Positions 33,825 to 43,533 are shown, counted from the stretch's first letter. The stretch: 64,000 nucleotides of DNA from Collinsella sp. (GCA_018373675.1 JAHAGQ010000001.1:162490-226489); one strand, 5' to 3'. Made by a program: numbers and translations. The notes: generated by a model from the sequence alone, not told the origin.

Positions 33825-35465
33825 TTACTCCTGCTCGGACTCCTCAGCCTGCTTACGGCTGCGGATGAGGTGCGCCACGCCGATGCACAGCACCGCGCCA
33901 CCAGCAATCCAAGTGAAGGTCACGCCGTTGAGACCGGTCAGCGGGAGACCGGAGCCCTTCTTGTTCTGGACGGTAAGAGTGACGGTGCCACTATCAAAGG
34001 AGGGGTTGAGAACGAGGTCAGAGCCATTCTTGGATGTGGTCACCTGCAGCGTATTCGAGCCCTCGTTCTGATCAAGACCCGTGGCAGTAATGGTGAACGT
34101 GAAGTCGGGCAGCGTGTTGTAGCCGTCGAGCGTGTGGGTCTCCTTGACCGTGTAGGTGCCGGCATCAAGGCCCTTGATGTTGATCTCGCCCTTGGCATCG
34201 GTCTGGAACTCGTGGGCAGCACTGCCGAGGGAGCCGTCCTGTTGGACAAACTGAGTGCCGGTGCCCTCGTCGGCACCCGTGGCCTGGATGGTGAACTCTA
34301 CGCCCTCGAGCTTGGTGGCCTCGCTAGCAGAGTCCTCCTTGACGAGCTTGAGCGCGTAGGTGTAGTCGCGGACGGTGTCGGGCACGGACTCGCCCTTGGA
34401 GTCGTGGCCGGGGTTGTTGGAGTAGACGAGCTTGACTGTATTCTTATTGCCCTCGCCACCGACAACGACATTTTGAGCCTTGGTGGGATCAAGTTTGGCG
34501 GTGTAGGTCACAACAATCTTGGAATTCGGCGTGACGGTTGCGCCCGAACTCTTGAGATTATTGAACGTGACCGTCAGGAGGTTATGGCCGTTCTCCTGAT
34601 CATAGGCAACAGTGTACTTGTCGGCAGCAATCTTAGTCCCATCGACCGCAACCTCAACGGAAGTCGCTTCGGCGGTCAGGCCGGCGGACAGCTCGTCGTG
34701 GAACTGGTAGTAATACGTGTCGAACGTGTCGACGTTCTTAGCGACGGTACCGGTCAGCTGGTACTCAACATTCTGACCCATCTGGGAGTCAGCCTTGTCA
34801 GCCCAATTGCTGTCGGGCTTGTCGTCCCTGACCTTCTTTTCGACCGTGGGGATGTCCGTCTTCTCGGCAACCTCCACAGCGCTGCCGCCCACGACGGCGA
34901 AAATCGGCGAGGTGCCGGTCTGCTTCTTATTGGCGTAATTGCCCTTGGCTCCAATCGATGCGACGTCGGTCATGAACAGGTAATAGCCCTTGCTCGTGGC
35001 GGTAAAGGCGGCGCCGGCATCAAAAGCCACACCGGTCGGGGGCACGGCTTTTTCGACAGCCAGGGCAATCTTATTGAGAAGATCATCCTTCTTCACAATC
35101 GTGGTACCCGTGGTACCCGTGATCTTCGTAGAAAGGTAGTCGGCGACATCCTGCGGGGTCGACGAATTGGTGATGCCCGGCACGGATTCAGCCGTAAGGA
35201 CACCGAGAACGGCAGTCCTCGCTTGTCCACTCGCCCAGTCGACGTTGGACACGACCTTCTGCCCGTCCTTGTCCACGACGTCGGCCTTGAAGATCTGGTA
35301 CGCCTTGAACTTGGTGTTTCCGTTGTTTGCATTCTGTGTGATGGTGATGGTGTTGTCGCCCTCAGCAAACGCCATGGTCACCGGCGCCATAACCCCACCA
35401 AAGCTCAGCGCTGCGGTGAGGCCTGCCGTTACTGCCAGGTGTGCGATGTTCTTGTTCATGCTCAT
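33825..35465 (-). CDS. LPxTG-anchored pilin, probable backbone subunit
   Basis: A 546-residue secreted pilin. Signal peptide after MSMNKNIAHLAVTAGLTAAL, cleaved near VTMAFAEG. Middle domains include TYYYQFHDELSAG and an isopeptide-type fold; the C-terminal Cna-B-like domain has an E-box-like TVKETHTLDGYNTLP. The cell-wall sorting signal is LPLTG, then a hydrophobic helix and a charged RSRKQAEE tail. The domain order and size match SpaA/FimA-type backbone pilins polymerised by class C sortase. Last gene of the adhesin-pilin-pilin run; a terminator follows. Confidence 0.88.
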   Translation of the reverse strand: MSMNKNIAHLAVTAGLTAALSFGGVMAPVTMAFAEGDNTITITQNANNGNTKFKAYQIFKADVVDKDGQKVVSNVDWASGQARTAVLGVLTAESVPGITNSSTPQDVADYLSTKITGTTGTTIVKKDDLLNKIALAVEKAVPPTGVAFDAGAAFTATSKGYYLFMTDVASIGAKGNYANKKQTGTSPIFAVVGGSAVEVAEKTDIPTVEKKVRDDKPDSNWADKADSQMGQNVEYQLTGTVAKNVDTFDTYYYQFHDELSAGLTAEATSVEVAVDGTKIAADKYTVAYDQENGHNLLTVTFNNLKSSGATVTPNSKIVVTYTAKLDPTKAQNVVVGGEGNKNTVKLVYSNNPGHDSKGESVPDTVRDYTYALKLVKEDSASEATKLEGVEFTIQATGADEGTGTQFVQQDGSLGSAAHEFQTDAKGEINIKGLDAGTYTVKETHTLDGYNTLPDFTFTITATGLDQNEGSNTLQVTTSKNGSDLVLNPSFDSGTVTLTVQNKKGSGLPLTGLNGVTFTWIAGGAVLCIGVAHLIRSRKQAEESEQE

Positions 35466-35573
35466 CTTCTTTTCCCCCGTTTTCCGGTTGGTTCTCATTC
35501 GATCGGTCATCATCTGTCTGTATCTTAGCATCTACTTCGCTACGTCTCGCCCCGCTCTCTGTGGGGCTGCCAG

Positions 35574-37235
35574 CTACTCTTTATGGCTGCCACCTCCCCG
35601 CTTGACCAGGAGCGCGACCACGATGAGCGCGGCTCCGACGACCGCAGCAGCGGCCGCGGCGTACATTGCCATATCGCCAGTCGAGGGCATAAAGCCTCCG
35701 GTGAAGATGCTAGGGGGCGTGCCGGTGGGCGTGTTGATGATCGACGCCTCCAGGCTGCCCGTCGACCCGTCAGCGCTGTCGGCGCGCAGGGGCGACTCGG
35801 CCGTGATGGTGAGCTTGGGCTTGGCGGCGGCCACCTGCTTAACGTCCAGACCATCGGCCTTGACCGTCACGGATCGCGTACCCTTAAAAGCGGTGTAGCC
35901 CTTGGGCGCCTTGAGCTCACGGACCTCCAGCTTGCCCGAGTCCACGCCCGAGACGGTCACGCGGCCGTCCTCGCCCGTGGTGACGGTGGCCTTGCCCTCC
36001 GCATCCCACGTGCCATCGGCCGACAGCGTGCGACCGCGGTCGTCCGTGATGCTCAGGACCGCCCCGGGCAGCGGCTTATCGCCGTCGCTGCCGCGCTTGG
36101 TGAGCGCGAGATCCCAGGTGTAGGCGCACGCGTCGTCGCTCGGCGTGCGGGTGAAGCCGGCGTCGCCGGACTGGTCGGCGAGGGGGAAGCGCGGGTAGCG
36201 CAGGTAGACCTCGTTGGGGTTGCCCTTGGCGATGCCGTGGTTGCATGCGCTGTTGAGCGGTGCGTTGTACACGGCGACCACGCGGGCGCCCGCGGTGAAG
36301 GCGTCGGCCCCGCCGAGCGCGGCGATCAGGTCGCCGGTGCGCACGGTGAAGGCATTGCCCTCGACCGAGACATTGCATTGTGAAGTTATGTCTGTCCACC
36401 CTTTAGCCGGCGTCGAGCTGGCGTTGCCGCCCTCACATGCGACGGCGTCGAAGCCGCCGTCCGCGCCCGCCGCCACGTACACGCGCATGCTCGCGGCGAC
36501 CCTGGAGGGGTCGAGCCCCGCGCCCATGGTGTCGACGAACTGCACCGTATAGGTGTCGTAGGCCGTGAGGCCCGCCGGGACCGTGGCCGAGAGGCGCCAG
36601 TACAGGTCGTCGGCGACCGTGGCGTCGGCAGCCTTCTGCCAGGCGGCGGTGCTGTCCTCCAGCACGTGCTTTTGGACCTTGGGCGTCGCCGCCTTGGACT
36701 TGACGGTGACGGCGCTGCCGCCGACCAGGGCCATGATCGGCGCGGTGCCGACCTCGCCCTGAGCGATGGCGTCGTCGTCGGCGACGATGAGCCAGTAGCC
36801 ACAGGACAGCTTGGCCGCCGTGCCCGCGTTAAGGGCCACGGGCACGGCGTCAGAGCTCTGGAGGGAACGAGCGAGCTGTGCGCTCAGCGCGCTCGTAAGG
36901 TGGGAATCGGTGTTGAGCCACTCGGCAGCTTCCTGTGCGGTGGCCTGGGAATTGGGCATGCCGGCGCTGTGCAGCACAGGCAGCGCGGCGTCGCGCACGG
37001 CGTCGCTTGCCCAGGCGAGGTCGGTGGCGATCTTGGCGTCGCTGTCGCCGTCGACGACGTTGGCGCTAAAGATCTGGTAGGCGTCGTAGCTGCGCGCCAC
37101 GGTGCCTCTCACCGTGATGGAACCGGTCGAGGTCGGCGCGGCCTGCGCGGATGCGGGGAACACAACCGCGCAGGTGCCGATCAGGAGGGCAAGCAGCGCA
37201 AACAAGATCGGGAAGGAGCAAACTCTCTTATTCAC
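35574..37235 (-). CDS. Pilin-like surface protein with MPSTG sorting signal
   Basis: A 553-residue secreted protein with signal peptide (VNKRVCSFPILFALLALLIG ... ASAQAAP). Its N-terminal region (ITVRGTVARSYDAYQIFSAN) parallels that of the backbone pilin (FKAYQIFKADVVDKDG), so the two are paralogous. A Cna-B-type domain with LEVRELKAPKGYTAF (E-box) precedes the sorting signal MPSTGD, a hydrophobic segment and KRGGGSHKE. MPSTG deviates from LPxTG, which may reflect use as a basal subunit. The start is a GTG at 37233-37235 after AAGGGGGG, overlapping the end of the adhesin gene by 8 bases. Third-codon GC is high. Confidence 0.85.
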   Translation of the reverse strand: MNKRVCSFPILFALLALLIGTCAVVFPASAQAAPTSTGSITVRGTVARSYDAYQIFSANVVDGDSDAKIATDLAWASDAVRDAALPVLHSAGMPNSQATAQEAAEWLNTDSHLTSALSAQLARSLQSSDAVPVALNAGTAAKLSCGYWLIVADDDAIAQGEVGTAPIMALVGGSAVTVKSKAATPKVQKHVLEDSTAAWQKAADATVADDLYWRLSATVPAGLTAYDTYTVQFVDTMGAGLDPSRVAASMRVYVAAGADGGFDAVACEGGNASSTPAKGWTDITSQCNVSVEGNAFTVRTGDLIAALGGADAFTAGARVVAVYNAPLNSACNHGIAKGNPNEVYLRYPRFPLADQSGDAGFTRTPSDDACAYTWDLALTKRGSDGDKPLPGAVLSITDDRGRTLSADGTWDAEGKATVTTGEDGRVTVSGVDSGKLEVRELKAPKGYTAFKGTRSVTVKADGLDVKQVAAAKPKLTITAESPLRADSADGSTGSLEASIINTPTGTPPSIFTGGFMPSTGDMAMYAAAAAAVVGAALIVVALLVKRGGGSHKE

Positions 37236-40200
37236 GACGCTCGCCCCCCTTCGCATTCGCCTTGCGACGAATGTGCATCCAGGCCGCAGTAGCGCAAAGC
37301 ACCGCCGCGCCGGCAAGGTACGTCAGAGTGACGCCCGACATACCAGAAAGGGGCAAAGAGGTGGAGTAGGTGTTGGTGAAGGTGGGGGTAGTGTCGGGAA
37401 ACTCGTGGCCATCGGTCTCGGCGCTTACCCACGTACCTTCTTTGTCAACGGTTCCCTTCCTGCAGGTCACCGCACAGTTGATCTCTCCTTTTTCGGTGTC
37501 ATACCTTGCCACAACCGTGAACTTATAGACCGAGTGGTCGTACGTGTAGCGCGAGAACCGCGAACCGTCGGTTTTCTCGCGCACATAGTACGTATAGGTC
37601 TTGGAAGGGTCACCCGTGGAGTCGCCCGAGTCGTCGGGATTACCCCTGATATCAGCGAGCGAGTACTTGAGCTCAACCTCTTTATCAGTGGTGTCTTTGA
37701 ACGAAAGCGTCTGCTTCGTTTCTTTACCAGAGGTCACGGCAGTACCGATGATGTTTTTAAATTTGCTGTCTTTCGCAAACTGAAGTGTAAACTCCTTCAT
37801 CTCGCCACCCTCAACGACCTTAGTCGCCTTAGGAGTCCAGGAGGCGGGGGGCACGATTTTGTTGGTAAAGGTCGGTTTCTTACTGTTACCGATAGTAACC
37901 GTAGTCTTCGTGCTATCTTGTGAGCTATCTTGTGGGATGTCAACGGAATAGCTTTCGGAACCAAGTGGTTTGAAGATGGGATCCTTCTCTGTCTTTTTAG
38001 AAACGGTTATTTCTTTTACCTTGTAATAATTAATAGGAATCGACATGAGATATTTAGTGTCGGATGGATTGTCCTCAACTTTTACCACGATCTTGTAAAT
38101 GGTCTCGTCGAATTTGGTATCCAATTCGTTTTCGCCGCTGATGGGTTCCTCAACAAGATAGAAAACGTATTGTCCCGAAGAATAGTCCTTGCCAGAGTCG
38201 AAGGTGATATTGCCGTTTGTTTGATCAACAGGCGCCTCGCCCGCAACACTGCAATCGCCCATATCAAATGTGTCGTCATCTTTCCAAGAAGGCTCGATGT
38301 CACCATCCTGGCGCAGCAACTTAAATCTGTAATTGTGCGTGCTAAGGCCTTGCGAGATTCCCTTTTCATCTTTAAGCACCTTGGTGGCATTGAGCTTCAT
38401 GCTCGGATAAACACTCAGATCCTTGACCTCGCCAACGACAAGATCGCCGTTGGTCATGATGCCGCCACCGTGGGTGTAGGAATAGTTGCCACTGATAATG
38501 GTCGTAGCCGCTGTCTGCGCCTTTCCCATGGCATCGGCAGTTGGATGGGCCTCAAGACCGAACATGTACTTGGCCTCGGCGCCGCCATTTGGCTCAATGG
38601 TGATCTTCTCGCCGTCGCAAGTGCCCTGCCAACCAGCCGAGTCGCCGCCGAGCATCTTGCCGAGCACAACTGCAATTGTCGAGTTCGCACCATCTTTTTT
38701 ACGCACCAGGAAGAAATCCTTATGGCCGGATTTTTTGAAGGGCTCGGTAATGTACTCGGAGTTACTATCCTCGTTCTTCCCATATCCGCCGGCAGAGTAG
38801 TGTTCACCATTATTATCTTTATTGTTATAAATAGCGGCACCGTTGGAATGCGAAACGATTGTTTCGCCCGTAGGGCAAGCGCCAACGCCGCCGCCCCAGC
38901 CGCCAGCCTCATTTTCGGCAATCAACGTCTTTACGATATTGAGCTTGCCGCCCTTCTGGATAAAGACGCCACCGCCGCCCCAGTCGCCGCCGCGATCCTT
39001 ACCCGTCATAGTCTTGTTGTTCGTAATGTAAATCTTGCTGTTCTCACCAGCGCTAATTGTTGCCATCGTACCAGTGTTGTCACCGCCAGCGATACGCAAA
39101 CCGCCGCCCTCAGCGTTCTCCGCCACGTTGCCGGCAATCGTGCCGCCAGTCATTTCAAACTCGATGGTCTGGTTGTAAAAACCAGCGTAAACGCCACCGC
39201 CAGCCTCATGGGAGCAGTTAGCAGTAACTGAGCCACCCGTTATACTGAGCTTGCCACCATTTACACATGCAATGCCACCGCCACCGAGCAGGCCATTGTT
39301 AAACGATTCAGAGATATTGGAATCGACACGATTGTTAGTAATGCTTGCCGAATCGCTGATACTAACGCAAGCATTTTTGGTAAAGACGCCGCCGCCATAA
39401 CCATTTTCGGGACTGCCGCCGCTGTTGCAAGTGTTTTCATACGTAGCGTTGCCAGAGATGATTCCACCCGTAAGCTTCAAGGTGGCTCCGTTGTCAGCAT
39501 AGACGCCGCCGCCAGAAGCTGCCTTGTTTCCCGCGACCACGCCGTCTGTCATTTCGAGGCTGGCATTCGCGCCCGTTATGCACAGACCACCGCCCCAGCC
39601 ACCGCGGTTGCCGTTGGTGACGTAACCGCCTTCGATTTTGACCTTACCCGTAGAAAGAATCACATGGCCGTTATCGCTCAGATTGGCGGCCGTGGTAATC
39701 ATGCCGCCCTTGAGATCGAGCATGCCGCCCTCATTAACGGTGACCACTTGCTTTACGGAACCGTGGTCCGATGCCGCAACGATAGCGCCAAAGCCCGTAA
39801 CGTCATGCCTGTACGTAGTCTCGGTGGTGCAAAGTCCATCTGTATTGGGCGTGCTCTTAGTCTCATAGTAAGTAAGACTCTTAGGAGCGCCGTTATTAGA
39901 GCTAGACTCGTCTCCCCTTTCCCATGTCATAATCGCAGGCTGACCCGCCGGCGCATTGTCGACCGGAGTCTTTTCGTCTTTTGTGCTATCTGAGCCCTCG
40001 ATAATGTTCTCGATGGTGAGCGTGACTCCGTTTTCGACCACAAAGAAGGAGTCTAAGCCGCCGGAGCGGTTGTAGAGCATGTTTCCCGCAAGATTAATGG
40101 TGGTGTTTTTTTTGATGTCAATCTGCTGACTCGAATAGGCAGGACCCGTCAGTTGAAACTTGCCGCCGTTGTCGAATTTCCCAGAAACATCACCATTTAC

Positions 40201-40617
40201 CTTGTCATAGTCATCGTCACTGACGCTGGCGGGGGCAATTGCGTTTTCGTCGCTATTTTCATCATCAGAAGTCTGTGCGTCGGAAGGCTGCGCGGCGCCC
40301 TCGGCCTCCGCGTCATCGGCTGTCGAGTCTGGTGCAACGGTATCCTCGTTCGCCTCATTCTCGGCATCGCTGCTATTCAGCTTTTCGGTATCCCCGTTGT
40401 TGGTGTTTCCTACATCAGTAGACTCAGTTGAGGAACCACCAGCCGTTACGGTTTCCTCGGCAGAAACCGTCTGGGCATCGTTGGCAATAGCCTGAGAGAT
40501 CGGGGGCATGACGAGCGACAGTACCAGGCTCAAAACGGAGGCTCCGCACAAGACGCCTGCCAGTACACGGCGCGTCGCTTTATTACTCTGTTTAGATTTG
40601 TCTGAATTTGCTTTCAT
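37228..40617 (-). CDS. Large LPLSG-anchored adhesin with beta-helix and pilin-linkage domains
   Basis: A 1129-residue surface protein, likely the pilus tip. An N-terminal signal sequence (RVLAGVLCGASVLSLVLSLV) is followed by an acidic low-complexity region (about 50-145), then a long glycine/asparagine-rich region with repeats such as GGGVYADNGATLKLTGGIIS typical of right-handed beta-helices (about 160-720), then two Spy0128/FctA-like isopeptide domains (FKLLRQDG ..., YVREKTDGSRFSRYTYD) and the sorting signal LPLSG with membrane helix and RRKANAKGG. It is more AT-rich than the two pilins after it. An A8 run lies in codons near residue 170. First gene of the pilus operon. Confidence 0.85.
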   Translation of the reverse strand: MKANSDKSKQSNKATRRVLAGVLCGASVLSLVLSLVMPPISQAIANDAQTVSAEETVTAGGSSTESTDVGNTNNGDTEKLNSSDAENEANEDTVAPDSTADDAEAEGAAQPSDAQTSDDENSDENAIAPASVSDDDYDKVNGDVSGKFDNGGKFQLTGPAYSSQQIDIKKNTTINLAGNMLYNRSGGLDSFFVVENGVTLTIENIIEGSDSTKDEKTPVDNAPAGQPAIMTWERGDESSSNNGAPKSLTYYETKSTPNTDGLCTTETTYRHDVTGFGAIVAASDHGSVKQVVTVNEGGMLDLKGGMITTAANLSDNGHVILSTGKVKIEGGYVTNGNRGGWGGGLCITGANASLEMTDGVVAGNKAASGGGVYADNGATLKLTGGIISGNATYENTCNSGGSPENGYGGGVFTKNACVSISDSASITNNRVDSNISESFNNGLLGGGGIACVNGGKLSITGGSVTANCSHEAGGGVYAGFYNQTIEFEMTGGTIAGNVAENAEGGGLRIAGGDNTGTMATISAGENSKIYITNNKTMTGKDRGGDWGGGGVFIQKGGKLNIVKTLIAENEAGGWGGGVGACPTGETIVSHSNGAAIYNNKDNNGEHYSAGGYGKNEDSNSEYITEPFKKSGHKDFFLVRKKDGANSTIAVVLGKMLGGDSAGWQGTCDGEKITIEPNGGAEAKYMFGLEAHPTADAMGKAQTAATTIISGNYSYTHGGGIMTNGDLVVGEVKDLSVYPSMKLNATKVLKDEKGISQGLSTHNYRFKLLRQDGDIEPSWKDDDTFDMGDCSVAGEAPVDQTNGNITFDSGKDYSSGQYVFYLVEEPISGENELDTKFDETIYKIVVKVEDNPSDTKYLMSIPINYYKVKEITVSKKTEKDPIFKPLGSESYSVDIPQDSSQDSTKTTVTIGNSKKPTFTNKIVPPASWTPKATKVVEGGEMKEFTLQFAKDSKFKNIIGTAVTSGKETKQTLSFKDTTDKEVELKYSLADIRGNPDDSGDSTGDPSKTYTYYVREKTDGSRFSRYTYDHSVYKFTVVARYDTEKGEINCAVTCRKGTVDKEGTWVSAETDGHEFPDTTPTFTNTYSTSLPLSGMSGVTLTYLAGAAVLCATAAWMHIRRKANAKGGERRE

Positions 40618-41121
40618 CGATGTCTCCTCCCCAAGAGACCGCGATCTTGCTCTTTCACTATCAAACGTATCTGCGCAATCTGTAATTGCGCACGCTTAGT
40701 AATCCATATTGTAGCGATTGTTTGAACATCTGAACAAGATAACCGATTGTTTTGTAGCGAATTCTCAATTCTCTTGACATTTGCTCAGATTTACCTTCGT
40801 TTATTCGCTATCTTTTTTTGTTTCTGCTGGTAATATAGTTGTCTATCATTTTTTAATAGCATTAGATTTATTTGCACAACATTTTGCTCAAGAGTAAACA
40901 TCCTGTAAACAGTCGAAAATCGACCATGAGCGGTAGGTCATTTACCGGGAGTAATACCCTGCCAAACTGATGAGAATATCTTTAGCCCATCGGTGGTTGG
41001 AAGCGTAATGTTCAGACAACCATATTTGAATTTACGCGCAGATTTTAGGCATCAATTCGCCCAAATCGCCTGAGGCCACCGCAAAGGCGCCTGTCCCCTT
41101 TGTGATGGTTCTCCCCCGGCG
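40618..41121. promoter_or_regulatory. AT-rich promoter region of the pilus operon
   Basis: About 500 bp without a gene. It contains a perfect palindrome TGCGCAAT-CTGTA-ATTGCGCA (40672-40692), CGATTGTTT repeated directly at 40715 and 40744, long T/A-rich stretches at 40780-40900, and near its right end a degenerate CACAAAGG-family palindrome (41077-41108). Promoter elements of the leftward adhesin gene must lie here; specific boxes were not assigned. Confidence 0.5.
41077..41108. repeat. Palindrome of the CACAAAGG family, degenerate copy
   Basis: CCACCGCAAAGG against CCTTTGTGATGG with two mismatches and a loop containing CGCCTGTCC, just after the HAD gene stop. Confidence 0.6.
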
Positions 41122-41943
41122 CTACAGCAGATGCTCCTCGACAAAGACCGCGATGCCGTCTTTGTCGTTACTCGCGGTTACAAAGTCGGCGGCGGAGCGG
41201 GTGGCATCGCTGCCATTTGCCATGGCCACGCCCACGCCGGCGTCAGCCACCATGCAGGTGTCGTTATCGGCATCGCCAAACACGCAGATGTTCTCGAGCT
41301 CCATGCCGTTGAGCTCCGCCACGCGCACAAGGCCGCGCGTCTTGGACACGCGCGGATCCATGAACTCGTAGAGCCGCTGCGTGGTTTGTAGAGCCGCCGC
41401 CTTAACGGTATCGTCGGCGAACGTCGACGCCCGCTCGATGACCTGCGGCATCGCCTCGGGCGCCATGGTAAACATCACCTTGGGCTGCGGCTCGCGCAAA
41501 AACTCGGCAAAATCGACCACCTGGTAGGGCACGCCGTCGACGCGCGACAGGTGCTCGACGCACGCATTGCTCTCGGGCACGTAGAACACGCCGTCTCGAG
41601 GGCAGACGGGCGTTGCCGGAAGATCCGCCATGTGCTTGCAGATGCGCGCGATGGTCTCGCCCGGCAGCGGATAGCTCAGCTCGTTGATGTCGTGCGCGCG
41701 GTCAATGACCTCGGCGCCACCGCAGCCCACGAGCACGTCCACCAGGCCTTCGATGCCCCAGAGCTTGTACATGGCCTCGGTCGCGTGGGCGTCGCGCCCG
41801 GTGCACAGACCAAAGAGCACGCCGCGCTCGCGCAGGGCGCGGATCGTCGCCACGGTGCGCGGGGACACCGTGTGCTGGCTCGTGAGCAGCGTGCCGTCGA
41901 TATCGCAGAACACGGCTTTGATGTTGCTGAAGGTGGCGTCCAT
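41122..41943 (-). CDS. HAD superfamily (Cof-type) phosphatase
   Basis: A 273-residue Cof/YidA-type HAD hydrolase that probably dephosphorylates sugar phosphates or flavin-type nucleotides. Motif I is VFCDIDGTLLTS (nucleophile Asp within residues 13-17), motif III/IV GDADNDTCMVADAGVGVAMANGS split across the C-terminal part (ENICVFGDADND, then VAMANG), and a C2-type cap lies between. The start follows AAAGGCC. It lies alone between repeats, convergent with nothing; substrate unknown. Confidence 0.88.
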   Translation of the reverse strand: MDATFSNIKAVFCDIDGTLLTSQHTVSPRTVATIRALRERGVLFGLCTGRDAHATEAMYKLWGIEGLVDVLVGCGGAEVIDRAHDINELSYPLPGETIARICKHMADLPATPVCPRDGVFYVPESNACVEHLSRVDGVPYQVVDFAEFLREPQPKVMFTMAPEAMPQVIERASTFADDTVKAAALQTTQRLYEFMDPRVSKTRGLVRVAELNGMELENICVFGDADNDTCMVADAGVGVAMANGSDATRSAADFVTASNDKDGIAVFVEEHLL

Positions 41944-42037
41944 GGGGGCCTTTCTGGGTAGTGTGGCGATGTTGGATGCAATCGGAAATGGAGTACATGG
42001 TATACCAAGGCACGAGCACGGCTCGCCAAAGCAAAAA

Positions 42038-42070
42038 CCACCACAAAGGTGCCTGTCCCCTTTGTGGTGG
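42038..42070. repeat. Palindrome of the CACAAAGG family
   Basis: CCACCACAAAGG and CCTTTGTGGTGG (12 bp, perfect) with loop TGCCTGTCC. Arms and loop are identical to the copy at 59117-59149. Confidence 0.8.
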
Positions 42071-42091
42071 AAATGACGTTTGCCCAGATAA

Positions 42092-42128
42092 AACCTGCCA
42101 AAATAAACCTGTCCCTTTTTGGCAGGTT
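42092..42128 (-). terminator. Hairpin overlapping the MFS gene stop
   Basis: AACCTGCCAAAA and TTTTGGCAGGTT are perfect 12-bp arms; the loop holds CCTGTCCC as in the neighbouring repeat family. On the minus strand it runs into TTTTATC, so it can terminate the MFS transcript, and its stem includes the stop codon. Confidence 0.65.
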
Positions 42129-43362
42129 AGCGATCCAAATGCCTACGTCCAAACAGCAGCAGCGCCGCGGGGACCGCCGTTACGACTATGCCCGCTCCTA
42201 CGAGCGTCTGCTGCACGCCAAATGTCGCCGCCAGCCACGGGGCAATCGCCAGCGGAGCCACGCCGGCGAACATGTTTCCAAAGCCCATGACCGAGTTGAC
42301 GCGGCCGAGCTGCTCGAGCGGGGCCGTCGTTTGCACAATGGTGTTGTGGAGCGGGTTGACGACGCCCCAGGCCACGCCCAGGGCGATCTGGCCGATAAGG
42401 GCCACTCCCACGTACGGCGTGCCCACGTAGAGCAGGCTTCCCAGGCCTACGGTCATAAGCGCCACGAGCAACGTTTTAAGGCTGACGAAGCGCGGCGGCA
42501 TGCGAAGCGCGACCACGGCGCCCAGCACCGCGCCCACGCCGCAGGCCGACGAAAGCCAGCCCATCCATTCGACGCCGACGTGCAGGACGTCGCGATAGAA
42601 GAACGACTCCAGCGGATCGAAGGCGCCGTAGCCAAAGTTCGAAAGGAAGATGATGCAGAAGAGCAGGGCGAGGACGCTGTTGGTGAAGACCGTCTTGATG
42701 CTGGTCGCGAAGGTGGCGCGGGCGGGCGTGTTGGGGCTGGAGCTTTGGCCCGCGCGCCCGGCGATGCGGCCTTCCCTCGGCTTAAACCCCCAGCCGGCGA
42801 TAAGCGCCAGCACGGTAAAGAGCATCATGAGCACGAACACCGCGCGCGACGATGCAGCCGCCGCGGCAAAGCCGCCCAGCGTGGGGCCAACGATGATGCT
42901 CACGTTGGAGAACATGGTGATGGTGGAGTTGATGTCTTTGAGCTCGACAGGGTCGTCGGTGAGATAGGCCGGATAGGACGTGGCGATGGGCTGGGCGAAT
43001 CCCATTACAAAGCCCAAGAGTACCGCGCCGGCAAGGACCGTCTCGGTCGCGTCGCCAAAGGCGATGATCGCCGCGCCCGTTGCCAGTGTGCCGACGATGC
43101 TCAGCCAGAAATGGCGGCGCGGACCCCAGGCGTCGAGCGCCGCGCCACCCGCAAAGGACCCCAGGATCACGAAGACGTTCATAAACATGACGGCCAGCGA
43201 CGTCGCGACGACCGAAGCGCCGTCCGCATAGGTGAGCGTTCCGATAACGCCGATAAAGTAGCTGGTCTGGAAGCCGGTGTAGATGAGAAATCGCATTGCC
43301 ACCAGGCGCTTGGCCCGCGCGGACAGCGATGGTTGGGATTTAGGAAATGGAGATGTAGACAT
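42127..43362 (-). CDS. MFS transporter
   Basis: A 411-residue major facilitator with about 12 hydrophobic helices. The loop between helices 2 and 3 reads GGAALDAWGPRRHFW, a variant of the family motif A, and the halves are separated by a hydrophilic segment around FKPREGRIAGRAGQ. The architecture resembles drug/proton antiporters of the DHA3 type (SNFGYGAFDPLESFFYRDVL; VNPLHNTIVQTTAP). The start follows AAGGAGCC. It stands alone; the substrate is not deducible. Confidence 0.85.
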   Translation of the reverse strand: MSTSPFPKSQPSLSARAKRLVAMRFLIYTGFQTSYFIGVIGTLTYADGASVVATSLAVMFMNVFVILGSFAGGAALDAWGPRRHFWLSIVGTLATGAAIIAFGDATETVLAGAVLLGFVMGFAQPIATSYPAYLTDDPVELKDINSTITMFSNVSIIVGPTLGGFAAAAASSRAVFVLMMLFTVLALIAGWGFKPREGRIAGRAGQSSSPNTPARATFATSIKTVFTNSVLALLFCIIFLSNFGYGAFDPLESFFYRDVLHVGVEWMGWLSSACGVGAVLGAVVALRMPPRFVSLKTLLVALMTVGLGSLLYVGTPYVGVALIGQIALGVAWGVVNPLHNTIVQTTAPLEQLGRVNSVMGFGNMFAGVAPLAIAPWLAATFGVQQTLVGAGIVVTAVPAALLLFGRRHLDR

Positions 43363-43533
43363 GTGGGCTCCTTGTTGCATACGAATACGGGCCGCAGGCA
43401 TTGACCGCCGACCATCGACTCAATCTTTCTGTATGTAACGTTAAGGACGGCATCGGGCCCCTTCTCTCCGTCTTCGCCCGGATGAACTACTTGGTAGATT
43501 TTAAGGCATGTCCCAAAAATCTACCAAAGCAAA

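Noticed and set aside
33398..33868. Small plus-strand coding frame between sortase and pilin genes
   Set aside because: It runs through two terminator hairpins and has neither a ribosome site nor a recognisable protein; the structured-RNA reading fits better.
42049..43404. Plus-strand open frame of about 450 codons over the MFS gene
   Set aside because: Antisense to a 12-helix transporter; its His/Arg-rich translation is the expected complement of membrane codons.
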